A stretch of DNA of 64,000 nt from Clostridiales bacterium (GTDB lineage Bacteria; Bacillota; Clostridia; Christensenellales; Aristaeellaceae), in NCBI GenBank assembly GCA_012728815.1, contig JAAYEI010000060.1, positions 1-64,000 on the forward strand, written 5' to 3'. The notes below the pieces were generated by a model. The model worked only from the letters and a program-made list of their open reading frames with translations, was not told the DNA's origin and did not search any database. Each line of letters starts with the position of its first letter. The stretch's first letter is position 1. The translations under genes were made by a program, and so were the position numbers. Shown piece after piece: positions 24,783 to 32,403 of the stretch.

Positions 24783-26231
24783 ATGCAGCCTGTAAGAAAA
24801 CGTAAACAGGTGGACAGGCGCTGGCTGATCCTGGCCGGTGCCCTGGCCGCGCTTTTGATTCTGGCAACCGCCCTGCTTCTGTGGCGGCGCCCCGCGCCCC
24901 TCTTGATTGACCGGCATGAGGAGGAACGGGTGCCACTGATCACGCGGGAAGCCCAGGACCTGCTGCGGGTGGAAGTGACCAACAGCCAGGGTGGCCGCTT
25001 CAGCCTGGCGCGGAAAGAGGATGGCCTGGTGGTGGAGGGCCAACCGGATTTTATTGTGGACACGCTGCAGGGCGAGCTGATTGTCCAGGACCTGACCCTG
25101 CTGTATGCCAATGAAATCGCGGGGGAAATGGTTCCGGGGGCAACATCGGTGCCAGAGCTGGGGCTGGATGACAGCGCGCCGCGCGCCCAGGCCTTTTATA
25201 CCGACGGCAGCAGCCTGACGCTGGTCTTTGGGCATGACGCCCATACCGAGATCCCCTCAAGCTACCTGATGGTGCTGGGTGACAGGCTGGTATACCTGGT
25301 GTCCCCGGAAACCAGGGACCACTTTGACCGGGCGCTGGAAACACTGCACCAGGTGCCCGCCATCAACTTCAACCCCAGCCTGCTGGACACGCTGCAGGTG
25401 AAGGGGCGTGCACCCTTCACCTTGTCCCAGCTGGAGGGGCTGTGGGAGCTGAGCGCGCCCTACACCTACCCGGCGGACAGCACGGCGGTGCGCCAATTGC
25501 TGGACAGCATCAGCAAGATGCGCTTCGCGCTGTACGCGGGGGAAGCCAGCGAAGAAAACCTGCAGCGCTATGGGCTGGGTGTGCCGGACAGAACCATCAC
25601 CTTCATGCTTTCAGACAGCCTGCTGACAGGCTTTGACCGCCAGGGCGCGCAGACCACAAGCCGTGCCATCCCTGCCCAGCAGCTGCGCATCGCGCTTGGA
25701 GAAGGCATTGGCAACATCGGCTTGTACTGCCTGTATGAGGGCAAGATTTACCAGGCCAGCAACGCTTCCATGGGCTTCCTGCGCGACAGCACGCTGGAGC
25801 GCCTGCGCTCCCCCACGCCTGTCAACATTCCCATCGCCCGGCTGCATGCCCTTGAAGTGCTGGATGGCACAGCCACCCGGGTGTACCGGGTGGAGTTGGT
25901 GGAGCAGGTGCTGCCCAACAACCAGCTGGCATTGGATGAGCAAGGTCAGGTTCTGCATGTGCCGGTCATCACGCTGAATGGCCAACAGACAGACCAGGAC
26001 GCCTTCATGCGGCAATACCTCACCCTGATGGCCCTTGGCCGCAGCGGCAGGCTGCCGGAAGGCTTCACGCCGCAAAGCGGAACGCCCAGCCGGATGTACC
26101 GCTTTGACACCGCCCAAGGCAGGCGCGAGCTGGCGCTCTTCCACTATGACGCGCTCCACTACGCCATGCGCGTAAACGGCGTTTTCGCAGACTATGTGCT
26201 GCGCGAAAGCGCGGACAGCATCACGCTATAA
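24783..26231 (+). CDS. DUF4340 domain protein
   Basis: 482 residues with an N-terminal membrane helix (about 15-34) and an outer part that repeats the pattern of DUF4340 proteins found after GldG (for example LWELSAPYTYPADSTAVRQL near 220). Function unknown. It is the last gene of the four-gene operon. Its stop is five bases from the mnmA stop on the other strand, with no terminator between, so the two transcripts may run into each other. Confidence 0.85.
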   Translation: MQPVRKRKQVDRRWLILAGALAALLILATALLLWRRPAPLLIDRHEEERVPLITREAQDLLRVEVTNSQGGRFSLARKEDGLVVEGQPDFIVDTLQGELIVQDLTLLYANEIAGEMVPGATSVPELGLDDSAPRAQAFYTDGSSLTLVFGHDAHTEIPSSYLMVLGDRLVYLVSPETRDHFDRALETLHQVPAINFNPSLLDTLQVKGRAPFTLSQLEGLWELSAPYTYPADSTAVRQLLDSISKMRFALYAGEASEENLQRYGLGVPDRTITFMLSDSLLTGFDRQGAQTTSRAIPAQQLRIALGEGIGNIGLYCLYEGKIYQASNASMGFLRDSTLERLRSPTPVNIPIARLHALEVLDGTATRVYRVELVEQVLPNNQLALDEQGQVLHVPVITLNGQQTDQDAFMRQYLTLMALGRSGRLPEGFTPQSGTPSRMYRFDTAQGRRELALFHYDALHYAMRVNGVFADYVLRESADSITL

Positions 26232-26236
26232 AGATA

Positions 26237-27298
26237 TTACGATACAACGATGCCCCCGCCCAGGCATACCTCCCCCTGGTAGAGCACAGCGCTTTGCCCG
26301 GGGGTGACAGCGCGCTGGGGCACATCAAACACCAGCTCCCCTTCCTGGCCCGCGTACACCAAGAGCGCCGCCTGGTCAGCCTGGCGGTAGCGCAGCTTGA
26401 CCGCAACGTTGAGGGCTGTGTTTTCCCTGCCCGGGGGCTCGGCCACCCAGGTCAGCTGTTGCAGCCGCGCCGTCTGCTTGAACAGGGCCGGATGGTCTTC
26501 ACCCTGCACAACAAGCAGGCGGTTGCTGTTTAGGTCCTTGCCAGCCACAAACCAGCTGCGCCCATCCCCCCTGCCGCCAATGCCCAGGCCCCGGCGCTGC
26601 CCGATGGTATAGTACATCAGGCCCTCATGGCGGCCCAGGACCTGGCCGGTGTCAGACACCATGTCCCCCGGCTGGGTGGGCAGGTATTGCTGCAGGAAGG
26701 CTTTGAAGCGCCGCTCGCCGATAAAGCAGATGCCGGTGGAATCCTTTTTGTCGGCCACCCGCAGGCCGGCTTCTTTTGCCAGCTGGCGCACCTGACGCTT
26801 GGTCATCTCCCCCACCGGGAAGCGGCTGAGCAGTAGCTGACGCTGCTTGAGCATGTACAAAAAATAGCTTTGCTCCTTGCCGGCGTCCAGCCCCCTGAGC
26901 AGGCGGCCTTCACTGTCCCGGCGCACAAAATGGCCGGTGGCCAGGCTTTGGGCGCCAATCTTCAGCGCGTAGTCCAGAAAGGCCTTGAACTTGATTTCCC
27001 GGTTGCACAGCACATCCGGGTTGGGGGTGCGCCCGGCCTGGTATTCACTGAGGAAATGGGCAAAGACACGCTCCTCGTATTCACGGGCAAAGTTGACAGA
27101 ATAATATGGGATGCCAATCTGCCCGCACACATCCTGCACATCCTGCCAGTCCGCCTGGCTGGCGCACACGCCGTGCTCGTCCTTCTCCTCCCAGTTGTTC
27201 ATGAACACGCCAATCACGTCAAAGCCCTGCCGCTTGAGCAGCAGGGCGCTCACGGCGGAGTCCACGCCGCCGGACATGCCAACCACCACCCGGCTCAT
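26237..27298 (-). CDS. mnmA: tRNA-specific 2-thiouridylase MnmA
   Basis: Places sulfur on uridine 34 of tRNA-Lys, -Glu and -Gln. 353 residues, usual length. The PP-loop SGGVDS is at 9-14, the catalytic cysteine pair is C98 (NPDVLCNREIKF) and C191 (STGICFIGE), and the DKKDSTGI block is present. The start overlaps the stop of the HAD-Tmk gene (ATGA). It is the last gene of the greA-lysS operon, so tRNA charging and modification genes are made together. Confidence 0.96.
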   Translation of the reverse strand: MSRVVVGMSGGVDSAVSALLLKRQGFDVIGVFMNNWEEKDEHGVCASQADWQDVQDVCGQIGIPYYSVNFAREYEERVFAHFLSEYQAGRTPNPDVLCNREIKFKAFLDYALKIGAQSLATGHFVRRDSEGRLLRGLDAGKEQSYFLYMLKQRQLLLSRFPVGEMTKRQVRQLAKEAGLRVADKKDSTGICFIGERRFKAFLQQYLPTQPGDMVSDTGQVLGRHEGLMYYTIGQRRGLGIGGRGDGRSWFVAGKDLNSNRLLVVQGEDHPALFKQTARLQQLTWVAEPPGRENTALNVAVKLRYRQADQAALLVYAGQEGELVFDVPQRAVTPGQSAVLYQGEVCLGGGIVVS

Positions 27299-28572
27299 GG
27301 CAACCCCGCCGCCCGCAGCCGCGCGCTGACCTGCCCGTAGACCGCCTGGGCGGTCTGGGCCTTCTCCCCTTTGGAGCTGATGGTCAAAAAGCGTGGCTCG
27401 GCGCTGATCATCCGGTCAAAGGCAGCGGCAACATCCCGGTGGAACTGGTCCCCGGCCGCCTCCAGGCGGTCCGCTTCGCGCTTTCGCATGGCGCGGCCCA
27501 TGCCCTCCTCCGGGTCCAGGCGCAGGAAAACCGTGGTATCCGGCAGGCGGCCGGCGATGGCAGGCGCGTTGATGGCGCGCACCAACTCCTCCCCCAGGCC
27601 GCGGCCTGCTCCCTGGTAGGCGATGCTGGAATCCACATAGCGGTCGCTGATGACCAGCTTGCCCAGGTTCAGCGCCGGCTCAATCACCTCGCGCACGTGC
27701 TGCGCCCGGGCCGCCGCATAGAGCAGGGCCTCGGTCAGGTGCTCGATGTCGGTGTTCTCGCGCTTGAGCAACATCTCGCGAATCTGCTCCCCCACCTTGG
27801 TGCCGCCCGGCTCGCGGGTCAGCAGCACTTCGTAGCCGCTCTGGCGCAGGCGTTCGGCCAGCAGCCTGGCCTGGGTGGACTTGCCGGAGCCGTCATTGCC
27901 CTCGAAGCTGATGAAATAGCCTTGTTTGGGCAGGGGCTGCACCCCCAGCAGGGCGTAAAGATCGCTGACCTGGGGGGCGTAGTGCTGGCAACCGGCCCGC
28001 TCAAACTCCTCCAGGTGGCCATAGCCATACAGCGCTGCGATGCCGTCCACACCGGCCTCCTGGGCGCCCGTGATGTCCGTTGCCCGGTCGCCAATCATGA
28101 CCGCGTCCATTTGCTGCCCGCGCAGGGCGCGGCGGATCAGCTCGCCCTTGCCAACCTCTTCCCCGTGCGCGGGGCCGGCCACCTCATCAAAGTAGGGCAG
28201 CAGGCCAAAGTGCTCCAGGATGTGCAGGCTGGGCTTGAGCGGCTTGTGTGTGGCCACGCCCAGGTAGGCGCCCTGGCGCTTGAGCGCCTGCAGCAGCGCG
28301 CGGACGCCCGGATAGACGCTGTTGTTCAGCGCGGCCTGCTCCAGATAAAAATCCCGGTAAATATCCTGCGCCTGGCTGGCTTCATCTTCTGTCATGCCCA
28401 GAAAACTGGTGAAGCTGACCATCAGCGGCGGGCCCAGGAAGCGGCGCATGGTGCTTTGATCCGGCAGCGGTCGGCCCATTTGCGTCAGCGCATACACCAC
28501 CCCCTCCAGGATCCCGGGGGCGGAATCAGTCAGGGTGCCGTCCAGGTCAAAAATAACTGCCTTGTACTTCAT
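27295..28572 (-). CDS. Fusion of HAD phosphatase and thymidylate kinase
   Basis: 425 residues with two complete domains. Residues 1-210 are a HAD hydrolase of the phosphoglycolate phosphatase/PpaX type: nucleophile D9 and acid D11 in FDLDGT, T108 in VATHK, K142, and the acidic pair in IGDRATD (162-166). Residues 216-425 are a dTMP kinase: Walker A EGNDGSGKS (224-232), DRYVDSSIAYQGAGR (310-324) and a lid with READRLEAAGDQFH. Only about five residues link them. There is no frameshift or internal stop. ATG 28572 follows AAGG and lies seven bases after the upstream stop. The HAD substrate is unknown; a nucleotide or a by-product would make sense next to dTMP kinase. Separate genes are the norm. 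Confidence 0.92.
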   Translation of the reverse strand: MKYKAVIFDLDGTLTDSAPGILEGVVYALTQMGRPLPDQSTMRRFLGPPLMVSFTSFLGMTEDEASQAQDIYRDFYLEQAALNNSVYPGVRALLQALKRQGAYLGVATHKPLKPSLHILEHFGLLPYFDEVAGPAHGEEVGKGELIRRALRGQQMDAVMIGDRATDITGAQEAGVDGIAALYGYGHLEEFERAGCQHYAPQVSDLYALLGVQPLPKQGYFISFEGNDGSGKSTQARLLAERLRQSGYEVLLTREPGGTKVGEQIREMLLKRENTDIEHLTEALLYAAARAQHVREVIEPALNLGKLVISDRYVDSSIAYQGAGRGLGEELVRAINAPAIAGRLPDTTVFLRLDPEEGMGRAMRKREADRLEAAGDQFHRDVAAAFDRMISAEPRFLTISSKGEKAQTAQAVYGQVSARLRAAGLP

Positions 28573-28579
28573 GCCTGCC

Positions 28580-29272
28580 TTACTTGAAAAAATCGGGGAT
28601 GTCGCCACGCGTGGCCTGGATGAGGGCATTGAGGAAGGTGATGGTGTCCTCCTCATTGCCACTGTTGACGGCCACGGACAGCACCATGTCCCGGTTGTCG
28701 ATCATCAGGTCGCTGGCAAAGCGGTAGAGATTGTACGCGGGGATGCCAAACTGCCCGCTCTGGCCGGTGGAGATCAGCTCCCCCCGCTCGTTTGTGTCCA
28801 CCAGGGTGACCCGTCCGGCGCCCAGGTTGATGCCGTCCACATCGATGCGCCCTTGCGCGATGGCCTCCTCCAGGGGAACAAAGGCCCCCTGGGCGGCGAA
28901 ACGCTTGAAATCCTGGGTGGACAGCATGTAGATGTCGCCCTCGGCGGCCGCGATGTATGTGACCAGCTGCATGTTGGCGTAATAATCATTTTCACCCCCG
29001 CCACTGAGCAGCAGCACAGCGCTGACCAGCTCAGCCTGGGGCACGGCCTCCTCCCAGATGGGTTCCAAAAACGCGTTGACGGCGTCGCTGCTGGCGGAGG
29101 AGCCCTGGATGTACAGGTCAATGCGCTTGTCCTGGGGCGGGCGGTAGGCTGTCTGGGCATAGACCAGGCTGATAAGCGCGAAGGACAGCACAATCAGCAG
29201 CAGGTACAGCCAGCCCTGGTACTGCAGGTGGTTGCGGATGTCCCGCCAGGTGAGCCGGGTCTCTAACTTCAT
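28580..29272 (-). CDS. Unknown membrane-anchored protein
   Basis: 230 residues: a cytoplasmic head (1-18), one membrane helix (about 20-40) and an outer domain of about 190 residues. The segment around residues 112-135 (EGDIYMLSTQDFKRFAAQGAF) resembles the lobe of an extracellular solute-binding protein, so it may be a tethered ligand sensor; this is a weak likeness. It has no cysteine and no catalytic motif. It is tightly packed between lysS (three bases) and HAD-tmk (seven bases), so it is cotranscribed with translation genes although its role is unclear. Confidence 0.8.
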   Translation of the reverse strand: MKLETRLTWRDIRNHLQYQGWLYLLLIVLSFALISLVYAQTAYRPPQDKRIDLYIQGSSASSDAVNAFLEPIWEEAVPQAELVSAVLLLSGGGENDYYANMQLVTYIAAAEGDIYMLSTQDFKRFAAQGAFVPLEEAIAQGRIDVDGINLGAGRVTLVDTNERGELISTGQSGQFGIPAYNLYRFASDLMIDNRDMVLSVAVNSGNEEDTITFLNALIQATRGDIPDFFK

Positions 29273-29275
29273 GGG

Positions 29276-30760
29276 CTAATCCTGTGGCTTCATGGTTGGG
29301 AACAGCAGCACATCGCGGATGCTGGCGCTGTCTGTCAGCAGCATGATGAGCCGGTCAATGCCAATGCCAATGCCGCCGGTGGGGGGCAGGCCGTAGGCCA
29401 GGGCGTTTAAATAATCCTCATCTACGGAGGCATTGGCTCCCCCCATTTTGATGCGTTCGGCGACCTGGCGCTCAAAGCGCTGGCGCTGGTCAATGGGGTC
29501 GTTGAGCTCTGAGAAACCATTGGCAAACTCCGCCCCCACGATGAACAGCTCAAAGCGCTCGGTCAGCCTGGGGTCATCCGCCTTGCGCTTGGCCAGGGGG
29601 GAGATTTCCACCGGATAATCCACGATGAAGGTGGGCTGTATCAGCTTGGCCTCCACATAGTGATCAAAGAGCTCTGCCAGGCAATCCCCCCGGGTGTAAT
29701 GGGGCGCCGCCGGCACACCGCGCTGCCGGAGGGCCTCGCGTGCCTGGGCGTCATCCTGCCAATCAAAAAAGTCGATGCCGGACTCCTGTTTGACCAGCTC
29801 CGCCATGGACACCCGTGGCCAGGGGCTGGAAAAGTCCACCTCCTGGCCCTGGTAGACAGCCTTGGCGCTGCCGTTGACGGCAATGGCGGTTTCGCGGATC
29901 AGGTCCTCACACAGGCTCATGATGTCCTCATAGTCCGCGTAGGCCTGGTACATCTCAATGCTGGTGAACTCGGGGTTGTGCTTGGGGCTCATCCCCTCGT
30001 TGCGGAAGATGCGCCCCAGCTCGTATACACGGTCAAAACCGCCCACCACCAGGCGCTTCAGGTACAGCTCGGTCTCAACCCGCAGGTACATGTCGATGTC
30101 CAGCGTGTTGTGGTGGGTCTTGAAGGGGCGGGCGGCCGCGCCGATCTCCAGCGTGTGCAGGATGGGGGTGTCCACCTCCAGGAAGCCCCTGCTGTCGCAG
30201 AACTGGCGGATGGCGTTGATGATCTTGCTGCGCTTGATAAATGTATCCCGCACCTGAGGGTTGACAATCATGTCCAGGTAGCGCTGGCGGTAGCGCAGGT
30301 CCACGTCCTGCAGGCCGTGCCATTTGTCCGGCAGGGGCTTGAGGCATTTGGACAGCAGGACAACCTCCCGCGCGTGCACGCTCACCTCACCCGTTCTGGT
30401 GGTGAAGGCGGTGCCGCGGATGCCCAGGATGTCCCCCAGGTCAAAGTTTTTGAAGGCCTGGTAGGCCTCCTCGCCGATGTCATCCCGCTTGATGTATGCC
30501 TGGATGCGGCCCTGGGCGTCCAGAATATGGGCGAAGGCGGCCTTGCCCATGATGCGCCGGGTCATCATGCGCCCGGCGATGGACAGCTCCTGGCCGTCCA
30601 GCGCCTGGATGTTCTCCACAATCTGCCGGCTATAGTGGCTGCGGTCGTAGGAGGTGTGCCGGTAGGGGCTGCTGCCCTGGCTTTCCAGCTCCTGCAGCTT
30701 CAAGCGGCGAATCTGCTCCTGCTCGGAAAAATCCTGGGCCTGGTCAAAGTGCTCTGGCAT
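29276..30760 (-). CDS. lysS: Lysyl-tRNA synthetase, class II
   Basis: 494 residues. The N-terminal OB-fold anticodon domain (about 55-150, including RIMGKAAFAHILDAQGRIQ) precedes the class II core: motif 2 FRNEGMSPKHNPEFT, the LysS-typical YQAYADYEDIM, and motif 3 GIGIGIDRLIMLLT near the C-terminus. ATG 30760 lies 14 bases after greA. The greA-lysS order is common in Bacillota. Confidence 0.97.
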   Translation of the reverse strand: MPEHFDQAQDFSEQEQIRRLKLQELESQGSSPYRHTSYDRSHYSRQIVENIQALDGQELSIAGRMMTRRIMGKAAFAHILDAQGRIQAYIKRDDIGEEAYQAFKNFDLGDILGIRGTAFTTRTGEVSVHAREVVLLSKCLKPLPDKWHGLQDVDLRYRQRYLDMIVNPQVRDTFIKRSKIINAIRQFCDSRGFLEVDTPILHTLEIGAAARPFKTHHNTLDIDMYLRVETELYLKRLVVGGFDRVYELGRIFRNEGMSPKHNPEFTSIEMYQAYADYEDIMSLCEDLIRETAIAVNGSAKAVYQGQEVDFSSPWPRVSMAELVKQESGIDFFDWQDDAQAREALRQRGVPAAPHYTRGDCLAELFDHYVEAKLIQPTFIVDYPVEISPLAKRKADDPRLTERFELFIVGAEFANGFSELNDPIDQRQRFERQVAERIKMGGANASVDEDYLNALAYGLPPTGGIGIGIDRLIMLLTDSASIRDVLLFPTMKPQD

Positions 30761-30774
30761 GCTGTCTCCTTGTC

Positions 30775-31272
30775 CTATTTGCGGTGCTGGATGTCGCGGA
30801 TCTTGAGGGTGATGAGGCCGCCAGGCGCGTTCACCTTGACGGTCTGGCCCTTTTTCTTGCCCAGCAGCGCCGCGCCCATGGGGCTCTCATTGGAGATGCG
30901 GTTGTTGATGGGGTCGGATTCACGGGCGCCCACGATGGTGTACTCCACCTCTTCCTTGAGCTCATCATCATACACGCGCACGGTGGTGCCAAAGTTGACC
31001 CGGTCGGTGGCCACGTCGGTGTCATCAATCACCAGGGCGGTGCGGATGATGTTCTCCAGGTCGATGATTTCGGCCTCCAGACGGGACTGCTCGTTCTTGG
31101 CCTCGTCATACTCCGCGTTCTCGCTCAAATCCCCAAAGCCGCGGGCCACCGCGATCTGCTCGGCCACTTCGGCCCGGCGCACGGTGGACAGGTACTGCAG
31201 CTTTTCCTCCAGCTTCTTCATGCCCTCGACAGATACCACTGTCTTGTTGCTGTGTTCATGCAGGTTGCTCAT
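30775..31272 (-). CDS. greA: Transcription elongation factor GreA
   Basis: 165 residues. Rescues backtracked RNA polymerase by stimulating cleavage of the transcript. The N-terminal coiled coil carries the catalytic acidic tip in FGDLSENAEYDEAK, and the C-terminal FKBP-like domain has the ISNESPMGAALLGKKKG block. ATG 31272 is preferred; a TTG at 31284 is also in frame, but directly abuts GGAAG. A 100-nt leader with a strong hairpin separates it from its promoter. First gene of the greA-lysS-x-HAD/tmk-mnmA operon. Confidence 0.95.
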   Translation of the reverse strand: MSNLHEHSNKTVVSVEGMKKLEEKLQYLSTVRRAEVAEQIAVARGFGDLSENAEYDEAKNEQSRLEAEIIDLENIIRTALVIDDTDVATDRVNFGTTVRVYDDELKEEVEYTIVGARESDPINNRISNESPMGAALLGKKKGQTVKVNAPGGLITLKIRDIQHRK

Positions 31273-31317
31273 GGTTTCACCCAACTTCCTTCAGTCTGTG
31301 TGCGGTAAAGCACATAT

Positions 31318-31338
31318 CGGCTGCCTGTGGGGCAGCCG
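31318..31338 (-). promoter_or_regulatory. Hairpin in the greA leader
   Basis: CGGCTGCC (31318-31325) and GGCAGCCG (31331-31338) make an 8-bp GC-rich stem with a five-base loop in the 5' leader, about 45 bases before the start codon. There is no T-run, so a role in message stability or translation is more likely than termination. Confidence 0.45.
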
Positions 31339-31382
31339 TACAAAGGCTTACAGGGAGGTGTTTCCTTCCTGCCAGCGAATGT

Positions 31383-31411
31383 ATTATACGCACAACTGGC
31401 GCGTGATGCAA
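31383..31411 (-). promoter_or_regulatory. Promoter of the greA-lysS operon
   Basis: On the minus strand: TTGCAT (31406-31411), a 17-bp spacer, perfect TATAAT (31383-31388). The start is expected near 31376. Confidence 0.88.
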
Positions 31412-31463
31412 GCAAATACAGGTTTTTTAAGGGGACAGGCACGGCCTGGTCGGCCAACCCGCC

Positions 31464-32294
31464 TCAGGTGCTCAGGGTCACGTTGAAGATGTAGCGGTAG
31501 ATGTGGCCGCGGTATTTGTTGTACAGGCCTGCGTGCAGGTAGAGGCCCTTGAGCTTGCGGTACAGGCGGGACTTGATTTTGAAGCTGTCGCCCACTTCAA
31601 ACATCGTGCGCCAGGTCTGCCCCGCGTAGGTGCGCCGGTAGTTGTACACCGGCTTCTTGACAAAGGACACCAGGCCCACATGGTGGTAATAGCGCATGTT
31701 GAAGTCAAAATCCTCACCCCAGTTGTAGCTGTGGTCAAAGGTGAGGCCCCTCTCCTCTATCAGCTGGCGGCTGTACAGCTTGTTCCACAGGGCGCTGTAA
31801 TAGTAGCTGCCCGGGCGGCGCGCCAGCGCGTGCAGGAAGGCAGGGCGGTCCATCACCGTGTCCGCCTTGATGTAGCCGCGGTCAATGCACTGATCCCCCA
31901 TGAGGATGTTGAAATGGGCGATGACCAAATCAGCCTGCTGGCCCTGCGCCGCGTCCAGCAGCGCCTGCAGCGCCCCCTCCTCCAGGGTGTCATCGCTGTC
32001 CACAAAGGAGATGTAGCGCCCGGTGGCCGCTTTGAGGCCCGCATTGCGCGCGGCGCCCGGGCCGGCATTCTGCTGGTCAATGACCTGGATGCGCGGGTCC
32101 TCCCGCGCGAAGGCCTGGCACACGCTCAGGCTGTTGTCCTGGCTTCCGTCGTTGATGAGAATGATCTCAAGCGCCTCAACCCCCTGGCACAGCACGCTGT
32201 GAAGCGCGTTTGGCAGCACATCCTGCACGTTGTACACCGGGATGATGACGCTGAGCAACGGGGTTTCCACTCTATCCTGCTCCTTGCTGTTCAT
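31464..32294 (-). CDS. Family 2 glycosyltransferase
   Basis: 276-residue GT-A enzyme that would transfer a sugar from a nucleotide sugar to a surface glycan or lipid. The N-terminal LLSVIIPVYNVQDVLPNALHS, ILINDGSQDNS and the DxD-type FVDSDD (about 97-102) are standard, and WGEDFDFNMRYY matches the ED catalytic block. It has no membrane helix. The ATG at 32294 begins only seven bases after the -10 and has no ribosome site, so the message is probably leaderless; the upstream ATG at 32303 overlaps the -10. It stands alone with no polysaccharide gene cluster nearby. Confidence 0.88.
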   Translation of the reverse strand: MNSKEQDRVETPLLSVIIPVYNVQDVLPNALHSVLCQGVEALEIILINDGSQDNSLSVCQAFAREDPRIQVIDQQNAGPGAARNAGLKAATGRYISFVDSDDTLEEGALQALLDAAQGQQADLVIAHFNILMGDQCIDRGYIKADTVMDRPAFLHALARRPGSYYYSALWNKLYSRQLIEERGLTFDHSYNWGEDFDFNMRYYHHVGLVSFVKKPVYNYRRTYAGQTWRTMFEVGDSFKIKSRLYRKLKGLYLHAGLYNKYRGHIYRYIFNVTLST

Positions 32295-32301
32295 TGCGCA
32301 C

Positions 32302-32330
32302 ATTGTACCACAGTGTCAGGGGCCTGTAAA
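32302..32330 (-). promoter_or_regulatory. Promoter of the glycosyltransferase gene
   Basis: On the minus strand: TTTACA (32325-32330), a 17-bp spacer, TACAAT (32302-32307). Five of six bases match the consensus in each hexamer. The expected start coincides with the ATG at 32294. Confidence 0.8.
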
Positions 32331-32363
32331 ACGGGCAGGCCTGGGCAAACCAGCTGCTTTGTG

Positions 32364-32372
32364 TGCTATAAT
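32364..32372 (+). promoter_or_regulatory. Extended -10 promoter of pgi
   Basis: TGC-TATAAT, 31 bases before the pgi ATG; GGAGGGAGG lies between. No strong -35 at the right distance. Confidence 0.7.
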
Positions 32373-32403
32373 CAGGCATCGTGATTGTGTGGAGGGAGGA
32401 TCT

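Noticed and set aside
28573..28662. Longer start for the HAD-Tmk fusion
   Set aside because: The 30 extra residues overlap the preceding gene and show no homology; ATG 28572 is seven bases after that gene's stop and has AAGG.
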